DNA of 64,000 nucleotides, taken from positions 1-64,000 of the forward strand of contig CAZLUP010000019.1 in assembly GCA_964562685.1 (NCBI GenBank), read 5' to 3'. The DNA comes from Stanieria sp964562685. Lineage in GTDB: Bacteria > Cyanobacteriota > Cyanobacteriia > Cyanobacteriales > Xenococcaceae. Of this stretch, positions 56,116 through 64,000 are shown piece after piece (position 1 is the first letter of the stretch; each line of letters opens with the position of its first letter). The notes under the pieces were generated by a model. That model worked only from the letters and a program-made list of their open reading frames with translations, was not told where the DNA came from and did no database searches. The position numbers and the translations under genes are program-made.

Positions 56116-56699
56116 CTTTGCAATCACAATGTAGGCAAAAATTGATTAGTTATGTAAAAAGTCTGTTAATAAAAGAAAGTTACTAAAGTTGAGATTTTAA
56201 TCTTAAGTTAGCGTTGCTCAAGCCTACGCACCTATATGTCTGTTATTGATAGGTAAGAACAGTCTTTCTTTGAACTCATATAAACCGTTTGGATTATTCA
56301 GCAATTTTACTGTACAATCTTTTAACAATTAATGCAAATTATTCTTAGTTATAGTCAATTTTGTTAACAAAATTAAAGCTAATTAACGAGGTGTACAAGC
56401 TCTGGTAATCTGCTCAACGTAGAAAGGCAACATAAGCCATAGCCTCTCACTAGAAATTAACCAAAGATTTATTGAGATAGAATTGAAGCCATCCCGTATA
56501 TTTATAATTTAAAACTTATTATTGCTAATTTCATCTAAAATGACACTTTTTATGATAGAGATAAAGACTTAAGCTTCATCTTGATTTGTTGCAAATAATA
56601 AGCAATTAGATTATACAAGTAATTAGTGACTTAAAACCTAATTCATTGAAAAAATATTTTTTTTATTGATGCGCACAACAAAATTAATTAAGCTTAAAA
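56116..56699. promoter_or_regulatory. Divergent control region of the biosynthesis and uptake operons
   Basis: This 584-base spacer separates the leftward megasynthase operon from the rightward uptake genes. The word TTGCAAATAAT at 56,589-56,599 recurs exactly at 59,215-59,225, upstream of the TonB-dependent receptor. A variant, ATGCAAATTATT, is at 56,332-56,343. They are candidate operators for the AraC-type regulator or an iron repressor. No convincing classical Fur box was found by eye. Confidence 0.45.
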
Positions 56700-58069
56700 A
56701 TGATTCAAAATAGTTTTAAAACCCTAGTCTCGATCTTTTCAATCACAATTACCAATCTTACTTTTTTACTGAAATCTTCACCTACATTAGCTACTCCAAT
56801 CAACTTAGAATCTTGGCGCATTTCTCAGCCAACTATTTCTTTTAATGAGTTATCTAGGGGAAAGTTGCCATTTTTCCAAAATTTCAGGAATTGACTATTC
56901 AAAGATATAATTCTTCTCAGGCATGGACAATGACTAATTCTTTCCGTGCAGCTTATCTCAGTTGGGATCGCAGTCATAATTTAGCTACATCTCAACTAGA
57001 TACAGAATGCTATTTTGATTATGGAGAATTTCCCCTCGAAGAGTTTTATAACCTAGTTTTAGAAACAACTCATGATTTTCAGATTGGAACTTTAGAACAA
57101 GCCACCACAATTGGCATAGAAGTTAATAAAAATCCTTTTTTTACTTCTGGTGAAGGCGTTAATGATTCAGTTTTTCCTCCGCAAACTGTTACTGATTCTC
57201 TTCTTCCCAGTCCTTACTCAACTAAAGATTTTATTAGTAAAAAAAATTATTTAGGATTATTTGTCTCTCATGAAATCACTTTCAGCGATCGCCTGTTGTT
57301 TTATTTTGAAGGAACCTTCGATGCCGTAATTAACGATACGAGCGATCTTGGCGAACTACCTTCTGTCGAACCAATTGAGAACAATAATTTTTATCCCGAA
57401 TTAGGTCTTGATTATCAACTAACTAAAAATACTCTTCTGTATACTACCTTGCATTATGCTGCCGAACCGATTGAGGGAACTGATGCGAGAAATCAACCTT
57501 TACAGTCTGAAGTATATACAGGAATCGAACTGGGGATAGAAACCGAACTAGATAAAAACTGGTTAGTAACTTTTTCCTTCTATGACGAAACTCAAAATAA
57601 TATTACAACCATAGATCCAAACCAACCTTATTTCGAGCTACAAATTAACGAGCAAATAAGTCGATATTGGACGGGGGAACTGAGAGGCGAAATCACTCCT
57701 GGTTGGTGGGTGTATGGGTTTTATAGTTATAGCGATGCCAAAATTACTGAAGATGAAATAATCACAGTAGGAAATTCGGTTGCAGGGGTAGCAAGTCATA
57801 GTAGTGGTTTTTGGACTAGCTATGAAGTTAATCAAGGTAAATGGCAGGGTTTGGGTTTTGGTGGTGGAATGACTTGGAATGGCGATCGCCCTGGAGATAC
57901 AGAGAATAGTTTTACCTTACCAGGTTATCTTAAAACTGATGTAGTTGTTTTCTACTCTCAAGATAATTTTAAAGCAGCAATCAGCATCCAGAATCTTTTT
58001 GATGCAAGAGTAGAGGATGAAGAAATTACACCCCAAACGATTTTTGGTACGGTTCTTTGGGAATTTTAA
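56700..58069 (+). pseudogene. TonB-dependent siderophore receptor, internally deleted and frameshifted
   Basis: A 64-codon frame at 56,700 encodes a start and hydrophobic signal-like segment (LVSIFSITITNLTFLL, ATPINLESW) and stops at 56,894. A second frame begins with TTG at 56,891 and runs 392 codons through the second half of an outer-membrane beta-barrel (GIELGIETELDKNW), ending NLFDARVEDEE and an aromatic C-terminus (LWEF). The plug domain and first strands are missing. The C-terminal about 120 residues resemble the intact receptor at 59,254, so this is probably a decayed duplicate. A functional split protein is unlikely. Confidence 0.75.
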
Positions 58070-58125
58070 TTATTAGTTTTAATTAATGAGAAAATTTATA
58101 ATTAAACTTTAATAAAAAAATACTA

Positions 58126-59148
58126 ATGGAAACCTTAACTGAACAAGAATTTGATTTGCAGTGGTTAGAAAGTTTGCAATCTAACCAGGTAGTATACAAT
58201 GTACGAGGATTTGATCAAGTCCAAAACAGCATCAGCAAATGGTCTAAAGATAGCTGCCATATCTGTCAGTTTGCTTCTGGGGTCGAACTCAGTTTAAATG
58301 ATGAAATTATCTATTGCAACCACAGTGTTGAGAACGAACATCATGACTTTCGGATGCTAGTCTCTAAATTTTATTTATCTGGCAATCAAGGTGTTATTTC
58401 TCCTGGGATTGAGAACGTCGAAGCTGAATACAGTGAAGATCAAGGATGCAACTATTTGTTTTATTTACCTGATATTACAGAAAAGGAACAATTTTTTACA
58501 GGGACTCCCTTGCAAAAAATCAGAATTAACATAGATTTAGCGTTTCTGAGAACTTTTGTCAGAGGACTAGAAGATATTCCCAAACTACTACAACCGTTAA
58601 TCGAAAGTGATCGCGCACCTCGGTTTCATTGTCCTGTAGGGAAAATTACTCCAATGATGCGGACAGTGATTCAACAAATGTGGCATCATCCCTATTCTGG
58701 TGCGATCGCTCGTATGTACTTAGAAGGAAAAGTTTTAGAATTACTAGCATTGCAGTTGTCTCAACTCCTCAAAGCAGAACAACTTAAACCCTTACCTCAA
58801 AAATTACATTCTAAAGACATCGAGCGTTTATATCATGCTCAGGCAATCTTACAAAAACAGTATCTTAATCCACCTTCTGTGATTAATTTAGCGCAGCAAG
58901 TAGGGTTAGACCGTATCAAATTACAGCAGGGTTTTCGGCAACTCTTTCAGAATACTCCTTTTGGCTATCTTCAAAATTACCGTTTAGATTTAGCGCGAAT
59001 TCTTTTGGAGAACGAAGAACTAACTGTAACTACTGTAGCTAACCAAGTTGGTTACTCCAACATCAGCTATTTTTCTCGTACTTTCAAGCGCCGATTTGGT
59101 ATAACTCCTGGTCAATGTCGTTCTGGACAAAACATCTTAAAGGACTAA
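58126..59148 (+). CDS. AraC-family transcriptional regulator, PchR-like
   Basis: A 340-residue regulator. The N-terminal 220 residues form a sensing domain. The last 100 hold two helix-turn-helix motifs (VINLAQQVGLDRIKLQQGF, then VTTVANQVGYSNISYFSRTF) and the signature FGITPGQCR. PchR-type proteins bind a ferric siderophore and activate receptor and biosynthesis genes. It lies directly upstream of the receptor, in the same direction, which fits that role. The control sites may be the TTGCAAATAAT words. Confidence 0.88.
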   Translation: METLTEQEFDLQWLESLQSNQVVYNVRGFDQVQNSISKWSKDSCHICQFASGVELSLNDEIIYCNHSVENEHHDFRMLVSKFYLSGNQGVISPGIENVEAEYSEDQGCNYLFYLPDITEKEQFFTGTPLQKIRINIDLAFLRTFVRGLEDIPKLLQPLIESDRAPRFHCPVGKITPMMRTVIQQMWHHPYSGAIARMYLEGKVLELLALQLSQLLKAEQLKPLPQKLHSKDIERLYHAQAILQKQYLNPPSVINLAQQVGLDRIKLQQGFRQLFQNTPFGYLQNYRLDLARILLENEELTVTTVANQVGYSNISYFSRTFKRRFGITPGQCRSGQNILKD

Positions 59149-59253
59149 AAATTTATCTTTTAGGACATAGACTTGTCTACGCAAAATCACTTAAACTCAA
59201 TTCGTCTTAACTAATTGCAAATAATTTTCTATAAGTATTTTAAAAGCTGGTAG

Positions 59254-61902
59254 ATGAGGATGTTTGAGTTGAAACAAATAAGAGCGATGATACTTTCTAG
59301 TCGAGGGCTATATGCGCTCGTGATGGCTTTTAGTTTAATTGCGATAGTTCCTTTATCAATTGAATCTGTGAATGCGGAGGAACTTGCAAAAAATCAAACT
59401 AGTTCTCAAAACAACCAAGCTTTAAGACAGTTACTTAAGAAAACGAAACAGCGCAGCAATAATGAGTCATTAGAACCTATTTCTTTGAGTGCCAAAGATC
59501 TTTTAGTTCAAAGACAAGAGGAAGGCATTGCCCGAGTAACAGGAGTACGAATCAACCAAACAGAGAATGGCTTAGAATTGATACTGGAAAGCCCATCCAG
59601 ACAACAGTTAGTACCACTAATTCTTCCTGAAGGAAAAGATCTAGTTATTGATATTCTAGACGCAACGTTAGGATTTTCCCTCAGAAACGGATTTAAACAA
59701 GAAAATCCCGCACCAGGAATTAGCCAAATAACCTTAACTCAAGTAGATCAAACGAGTATTCAAGTCAGAATTACTGGAACAAAACAAGTACCAAGTGCAG
59801 AAGTAATTTCTAATCAAGACAATTTGGTTCTAGGTGTGACTCCCGACGGAGCAACCGCTCAAAAAACTCCAGATGAAGAGATCGAAGTTATTGCTACGGG
59901 AGAAGCAGAAACAGATGATGATTATTTTGTTCCCGATGCAGGTGTTACTCGTACCGATACCCCAATTATTGATACCCCCGGAACAATTCAAGTAATACCT
60001 CAGCAAGTAATTGAAGACCAAGGAGTGACTAAATTCTCCGATGCTTTAAGAAGTGCTGTCGGAGTAACTCAATCAAGTTCCCCTGTGAGTAATTTTAATA
60101 ACGTTCTCATCCGTGGTTTTGATACTGATTTGAACTATCTGAGAAATGGAATTTCCGAAGGTTCTAGCATCTTACAACCGCCAAGAGACTTAAACAATGT
60201 CGAGAGATTAGAAATCTTATCGGGACCTGCATCTATAGTTGGGGGACAAATTTCTCCTGGAGGTATTATCAATGTGGTAACCAAACAACCTTTATCATCT
60301 CCTTTCTACGAATTATCGGCTAGCTATGGCAGTTTTAATAGTGTTGAAGGTGCATTTGATTTTTCTGGGCCTCTTAACGAGAGTAAAACCTTAGCTTACC
60401 GTTTGAATACTTCTATTTATCACTCCGGTACATTTATTGATGTGGACGATGTGGATGTCGAACGCTTCTCCATTGCCCCAGTCCTCAGCTGGCAAATTGG
60501 AGAAAAAACCAAACTAAGTTTTGAGGGACTATATCTCAACTCTCGTACTCCGCAACGTGTAGGGCTACCAGTCCAAGGAACAATTTTAAATAATCCGAAT
60601 GGGGAAATCCCCAGAGATCAATTTGTAGGCGAACCTAATTTTGACGGCAACGATCGCAAGTTTACTCAGATTGGCTATGACTTAGAACATAACTTTAGTA
60701 AAAATTGGTCTTTGCGTCATGCTTTAAGTTACTTTAATTATCAACTTGAACAAAGAGAAGCTTTTGTTGATGCCTTACAAGATGATTTGCGAACCTTAGA
60801 ACGCACGGGTGAATTAGGTATTGACGATATTAATGGCTATCAAGTCACAGCTTATGCAACTGGTAAATTTAAGACGGGTAGTATTAATCATGAATTATTA
60901 GCTGGTGTTGATTACGTTTTGCAAGAAGACTATTTTGAAAAAGATTTTTTAGAAGCAGAAAATATCGATCTTTTTGAACCAGAGTACGCAGGTGGCGTGG
61001 GAGAACCATTAGAAGATTCTTTCAGTAGAACTAGAGATACCAAAGATGGAGTAGGACTTTATTTGCAAGATCAATTAAAAATGTTTAATGACCGCCTAAT
61101 TTTAGTTATTGGCGGGCGTGTAGATTTTGTTGGTGCTACATCAGAAGACTTACTAGATGATTCCTTACCAGAAGAATCTCAAGATAACAGTGCCTTTAGT
61201 CCCAGAGTGGGCATTGTCTATAAACTAGCGGACAATGTCTCTCTCTATGGTAGTTTTAGTCGCTCTTTTGAACAGGAAATCGGCAGGAGTGCCAATAATG
61301 AAGTCTTTGAACCGACGCGAGGCACGCAATACGAAATAGGAGTTAAGGCTGATTGGCTAAATAAGCGTCTTTCTAGCACCTTGGCTTTGTACGATTTAAC
61401 TCAGACTAATGTACTAACAGAAGATCCCAACGATCCTGAATTTGAAGTTCAAACAGGAGAACAAAACAGCAAAGGAATTGAACTGCAAACCATAGGGGAA
61501 ATTTTACCTGGTTGGAATGTCATTGCCTCTTATGCCTATACTGATGCCAAAATTACTGAAGACAATGTTTTTACTATTGGTAATTCTTTAGCTAACGTGC
61601 CTGAAAATGCTTTTAGTTTGTGGAATACCTATACAATTTCTGAGGGCAGTTTATCGGGTTTAGGATTTGGTTTGGGTTTGTTTTATGTTGGGGAAAGAGA
61701 AGGAAATTTAGACAACTCTTTTCAACTGGATGACTACTTGAGAACAGATGCAGCTATCTACTATCGTCGGGATGACTTAAATCTGGCACTAAATTTTAAA
61801 AATCTATTTGATGTAGACTACATCGAATCCTCTGATGACGATCTCAGAGTCAATCCTGGGGAGCCCTTTACTGTAGAATTTTCTGCCTCTTATCAATTTT
61901 GA
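59254..61902 (+). CDS. TonB-dependent ferric-siderophore outer-membrane receptor with AMIN domain
   Basis: An 882-residue outer-membrane receptor. A signal peptide (ALVMAFSLIAIVPLSIESVNAEEL) is followed by an AMIN domain at about 85-200, the usual cyanobacterial N-terminal addition. The plug domain (IDTPGTIQVIPQQVIEDQG, with VERLEILSGPASIVGGQ) and a 22-strand barrel ending in Phe follow. It resembles the ferrichrome/ferripyoverdine group. It should import the iron-loaded product of the adjacent cluster. TonB and ExbBD are not in the window. The upstream word TTGCAAATAAT sits 29 bases before the ATG. Confidence 0.93.
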   Translation: MRMFELKQIRAMILSSRGLYALVMAFSLIAIVPLSIESVNAEELAKNQTSSQNNQALRQLLKKTKQRSNNESLEPISLSAKDLLVQRQEEGIARVTGVRINQTENGLELILESPSRQQLVPLILPEGKDLVIDILDATLGFSLRNGFKQENPAPGISQITLTQVDQTSIQVRITGTKQVPSAEVISNQDNLVLGVTPDGATAQKTPDEEIEVIATGEAETDDDYFVPDAGVTRTDTPIIDTPGTIQVIPQQVIEDQGVTKFSDALRSAVGVTQSSSPVSNFNNVLIRGFDTDLNYLRNGISEGSSILQPPRDLNNVERLEILSGPASIVGGQISPGGIINVVTKQPLSSPFYELSASYGSFNSVEGAFDFSGPLNESKTLAYRLNTSIYHSGTFIDVDDVDVERFSIAPVLSWQIGEKTKLSFEGLYLNSRTPQRVGLPVQGTILNNPNGEIPRDQFVGEPNFDGNDRKFTQIGYDLEHNFSKNWSLRHALSYFNYQLEQREAFVDALQDDLRTLERTGELGIDDINGYQVTAYATGKFKTGSINHELLAGVDYVLQEDYFEKDFLEAENIDLFEPEYAGGVGEPLEDSFSRTRDTKDGVGLYLQDQLKMFNDRLILVIGGRVDFVGATSEDLLDDSLPEESQDNSAFSPRVGIVYKLADNVSLYGSFSRSFEQEIGRSANNEVFEPTRGTQYEIGVKADWLNKRLSSTLALYDLTQTNVLTEDPNDPEFEVQTGEQNSKGIELQTIGEILPGWNVIASYAYTDAKITEDNVFTIGNSLANVPENAFSLWNTYTISEGSLSGLGFGLGLFYVGEREGNLDNSFQLDDYLRTDAAIYYRRDDLNLALNFKNLFDVDYIESSDDDLRVNPGEPFTVEFSASYQF

Positions 61903-61951
61903 GACCTTAACGATTTACTAGTGAGTGATCAATTTCTCTGCTGCTGTGCTT

Positions 61952-63001
61952 ATGTCTAAACTTCGTCGTTACTTATCTTGGTTAATTTTAGGGGTCTGTG
62001 CTTCACTATTCATCTTAGCTTGCGGTCGCGAAGCGTACCTGAATGGTAATCGCTCTCCTGATTCTTTAAAGAGCGATCGCACTAGGTCAGAATCTTGCCG
62101 TCTAGTTCAACACGAGATGGGAGAAACAGAAGTTTGTGGACAACCGCAACAAGTAGCTGCTCTCAGTCCTCATATTTTAGATAGTATATTGGCTCTAGGA
62201 GTTCAGCCGATGGCTTATGCTGAAACAGAGGATGTAAAAATTCAAACCTACGACAATCCAGCAAAACAGATTCCCTATATAGGCAAATGGGTAACGACAC
62301 AGCCAATCGGATTAGGCGATCGCAAATCTCCCTCGCTCGAACGTCTTACCTTACTTAAACCAGATGTAATTTTGGGAGAAAAATGGTTGCACCAGGAAGA
62401 ATATCCTCTGCTTTCTCAAATTGCACCTACTTTACTTTTTAGCGACGAACAAGCAGATGGACAACAAGTCTGGCAACAAGACATCAAAGGAATTGCTAGT
62501 GCTTTAGGTCGAGAAAAGCAAGCAGAAGAACTCTTAGCAGCTTTTGACCAGCAAATTGCTCAAGCTCGTAAGGCACTGCAACCTGTTTTACAAGCGTATC
62601 CCCGTGTGTTTTTGATTAATTCTAATTTAACTACTTATGTTGCCTCAGCACCGAAAAGCACTACAGGAAGATTATTAAAAGAAATTGGCTTTGAAATTGT
62701 TCAACCACTAGGAGTTCGAGACTATGCCGAAATTTCCTTTGAGATCTTACCCAATGTTAAAACAGATATTATTTTAGTTTTATCTTCGACTAATGAAAGT
62801 TTATTCAATCCTGAAAAAGTTGTCAGGGAAAGATGGGCTAAAAAACCTCTACTCAATTCGATGTCGGTTTTTCAGCAAAATAGAGTATTCTTTGTCGATT
62901 ATCAACTATGGGGTAGCAGTATTCGAGGACCATTAACCGACAAACTTATCTTAGAAGCCTTACCAGATCTACTATTAACAACGATCAAACCAAATAGTTA
63001 A
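61952..63001 (+). CDS. Iron-siderophore ABC transporter substrate-binding lipoprotein (FhuD/FepB-like)
   Basis: A 349-residue periplasmic binding protein of the TroA/FepB fold. It has a lipoprotein signal peptide whose lipobox is LFILAC, with Cys at position 24 from ATG 61952. That start gives a normal signal sequence, so it is preferred over GTG 61925. Family motifs are VAALSPHILDSILALGVQP, and LERLTLLKPDVILG. It carries the ferric siderophore from the receptor to an inner-membrane permease. The permease and ATPase genes are not in the window. Confidence 0.92.
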   Translation: MSKLRRYLSWLILGVCASLFILACGREAYLNGNRSPDSLKSDRTRSESCRLVQHEMGETEVCGQPQQVAALSPHILDSILALGVQPMAYAETEDVKIQTYDNPAKQIPYIGKWVTTQPIGLGDRKSPSLERLTLLKPDVILGEKWLHQEEYPLLSQIAPTLLFSDEQADGQQVWQQDIKGIASALGREKQAEELLAAFDQQIAQARKALQPVLQAYPRVFLINSNLTTYVASAPKSTTGRLLKEIGFEIVQPLGVRDYAEISFEILPNVKTDIILVLSSTNESLFNPEKVVRERWAKKPLLNSMSVFQQNRVFFVDYQLWGSSIRGPLTDKLILEALPDLLLTTIKPNS

Positions 63002-63029
63002 ACTTACTTTTCATTGAGGAATTATTTCC

Positions 63030-63389
63030 ATGTCAAAACCTGTATTATTTGTCTGTCAATCTTGTAATCTCAGTTCTCAAAAAGATTTAGAACCACCTCT
63101 GGGTGTTAGTCTGGTAAATCGGCTCAACGAACTTAATTCCGATAAGTTTGTGGTTCAAGCAGTAGAATGTCTGTGGATGTGCGAAAGAGGTTGTGTAGTG
63201 GCTCTGTGCGCAAATCATCTACCTACCTATTTATTTACTGATTTACCTCTTCAAGAAATCCCCGAAGCTTTAGTTAAGTTTGCCGAGCTTTATCTTGATT
63301 CTAAAGGCAAGTTTATTCCCCATAAGAAATTACCTCAAGTGTTGCAGTCAGCCCACGTTGCCCGTATTCCAGCTATTAAAGCTGGTTAA
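63030..63389 (+). CDS. DUF1636 metal-binding protein
   Basis: A 119-residue ferredoxin-like small protein. Its cysteines occur as CQSC (residues 9-12) and CLWMCERGC near 48-56, with one more a few residues later. Such patterns in DUF1636 suggest an iron-sulfur cluster or metal site. It sits between the siderophore-binding lipoprotein and the transporter, so it may help release iron, for example by reducing the ferric siderophore in the cytoplasm. That role is inferred from context only. A GAGGAA ribosome-binding site precedes the ATG. Confidence 0.8.
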   Translation: MSKPVLFVCQSCNLSSQKDLEPPLGVSLVNRLNELNSDKFVVQAVECLWMCERGCVVALCANHLPTYLFTDLPLQEIPEALVKFAELYLDSKGKFIPHKKLPQVLQSAHVARIPAIKAG

Positions 63390-63421
63390 TTTCTACATCT
63401 TTACCTAATTAAAAAAATTTA

Positions 63422-64000
63422 GTGCGACAATTTATCCTGATTTGGTTCGGTCAATTAATTTCTACTATTGGCAGTTATATGACCGATTTTGCCTTGACTC
63501 TCTGGGCTTGGCAAATCACAGGTTCAGCAACAGCCCTTGCTTTGATCGGATTTTTTTCTCAACTGCCTCGTATTGTTATTTCTTTATTTGCAGGTATTAT
63601 TGTTGATCGCGTCAACCGTAAATATTTAATGATGTTAGGAGATGCGATCGCAGCTTGTGCTACTCTGCTGATCTTAATTCTCCATCTCACTGGACATTTG
63701 GCTATCTGGCATCTGTATTTGGCTGCATCAATTAATGGTGGTTTTGGTCAAATTCAACAACTAGCCTATTCCACATCAATTACTACTTTAGTATCGCCTC
63801 AGAATTATACCCGTGCTAACAGTATGAATTCTGCCATCCACTACGGCTCAAATATTATTGCTCCTGCTTTAGCTGGGGTGTTGTATCCGATGATTGGTTT
63901 AGAGGGTATTTTACCAATTGATCTGGCAACTTTTGTCATTGCGATCACCACTTTACTTTTGATACGTATTCCCGAACCGAATAGGGGACGGGGAGAAGAG
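63422..64000 (+). CDS. MFS transporter, EntS-like (truncated by window end)
   Basis: From GTG 63422 an open frame of 193 codons runs to the window edge. The start FILIWFGQLISTIGSYMTDFA and the loop VDRVNRKYLMMLGD match major-facilitator exporters of the EntS/MFS_3 type. About six of twelve helices are visible. EntS-type proteins export siderophores across the inner membrane, which fits the position after the uptake genes. The substrate is inferred. Confidence 0.85.
   Translation, partial: MRQFILIWFGQLISTIGSYMTDFALTLWAWQITGSATALALIGFFSQLPRIVISLFAGIIVDRVNRKYLMMLGDAIAACATLLILILHLTGHLAIWHLYLAASINGGFGQIQQLAYSTSITTLVSPQNYTRANSMNSAIHYGSNIIAPALAGVLYPMIGLEGILPIDLATFVIAITTLLLIRIPEPNRGRGEE

Noticed and set aside
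56116..56699. Classical Fur box (GATAATGATAATCATTATC-like)
   Set aside because: The region is AT-rich and gives only weak partial matches, so no site is claimed.
1..64000. CRISPR array
   Set aside because: No set of regularly spaced identical repeats with unique spacers was found; the repeats seen are dispersed palindromes.

Overview
The window is from a cyanobacterium. It is AT-rich, the HIP1 octamer GCGATCGC recurs throughout, and the left edge carries the first 18 codons of a psbA-like gene for photosystem II protein D1. Gene style and repeats suggest a Pleurocapsales or Chroococcales relative, but that placement is a guess. No rRNA operon, CRISPR array or complete insertion sequence was seen.

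Layout. Positions 1-13,650 are housekeeping DNA: psbA start, aldo/keto reductase, M16 peptidase, two methyltransferases, a HAD protein, tRNA-Ala(CGC), an atypical alpha/beta hydrolase, a sugar-type ABC permease, pgsA, and a thrC-MoaD/ThiS pair with a terminator. Positions 13,650-16,310 are a scrap zone: a decayed IS4-type transposase, a toxin-antitoxin pair with a truncated toxin, MITE-like repeats and one candidate structured RNA. Positions 16,312-56,115 are one leftward NRPS/PKS cluster. Positions 56,700-64,000 run rightward and encode siderophore uptake, regulation and probably export.

How the cluster works (inferred). A fatty acid is activated by a fatty acyl-AMP ligase and joined to a first amino acid. 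One malonyl unit is added and ketoreduced by a KS-AT-KR-ACP protein. Four further NRPS proteins and one half-C module then add a Dab-like residue, Asp, Dab-like, an unassigned residue and Asp. Both Asp modules start with a condensation-family domain that has lost HHxxxDG. The protein just upstream of the second Asp module carries a C-terminal TauD/SyrP-like hydroxylase. That is the layout expected for beta-hydroxy-aspartate, an Fe(III) ligand. An EctB-type aminotransferase inside the cluster would supply 2,4-diaminobutyrate. A terminal reductase domain releases an aldehyde, and a stand-alone aminotransferase may convert it to an amine. A luciferase-like monooxygenase, a sulfotransferase and an N/O-methyltransferase may tailor the product. 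The adjoining AraC regulator, TonB-dependent receptor, FhuD/FepB-like lipoprotein, DUF1636 protein and MFS transporter support a siderophore function. From memory, the closest described class is the beta-hydroxyaspartate lipopeptides called cyanochelins; no comparison was run.

The most unusual sequence feature is that several megasynthase genes have absorbed dispersed cyanobacterial repeats in frame. These include 28-nt palindromes and longer composite repeats, which lie in domain linkers and surface loops. Related copies lie in nearby intergenic DNA. The cluster also shows A-domain gene conversion, a decayed type II thioesterase and a decayed receptor copy.
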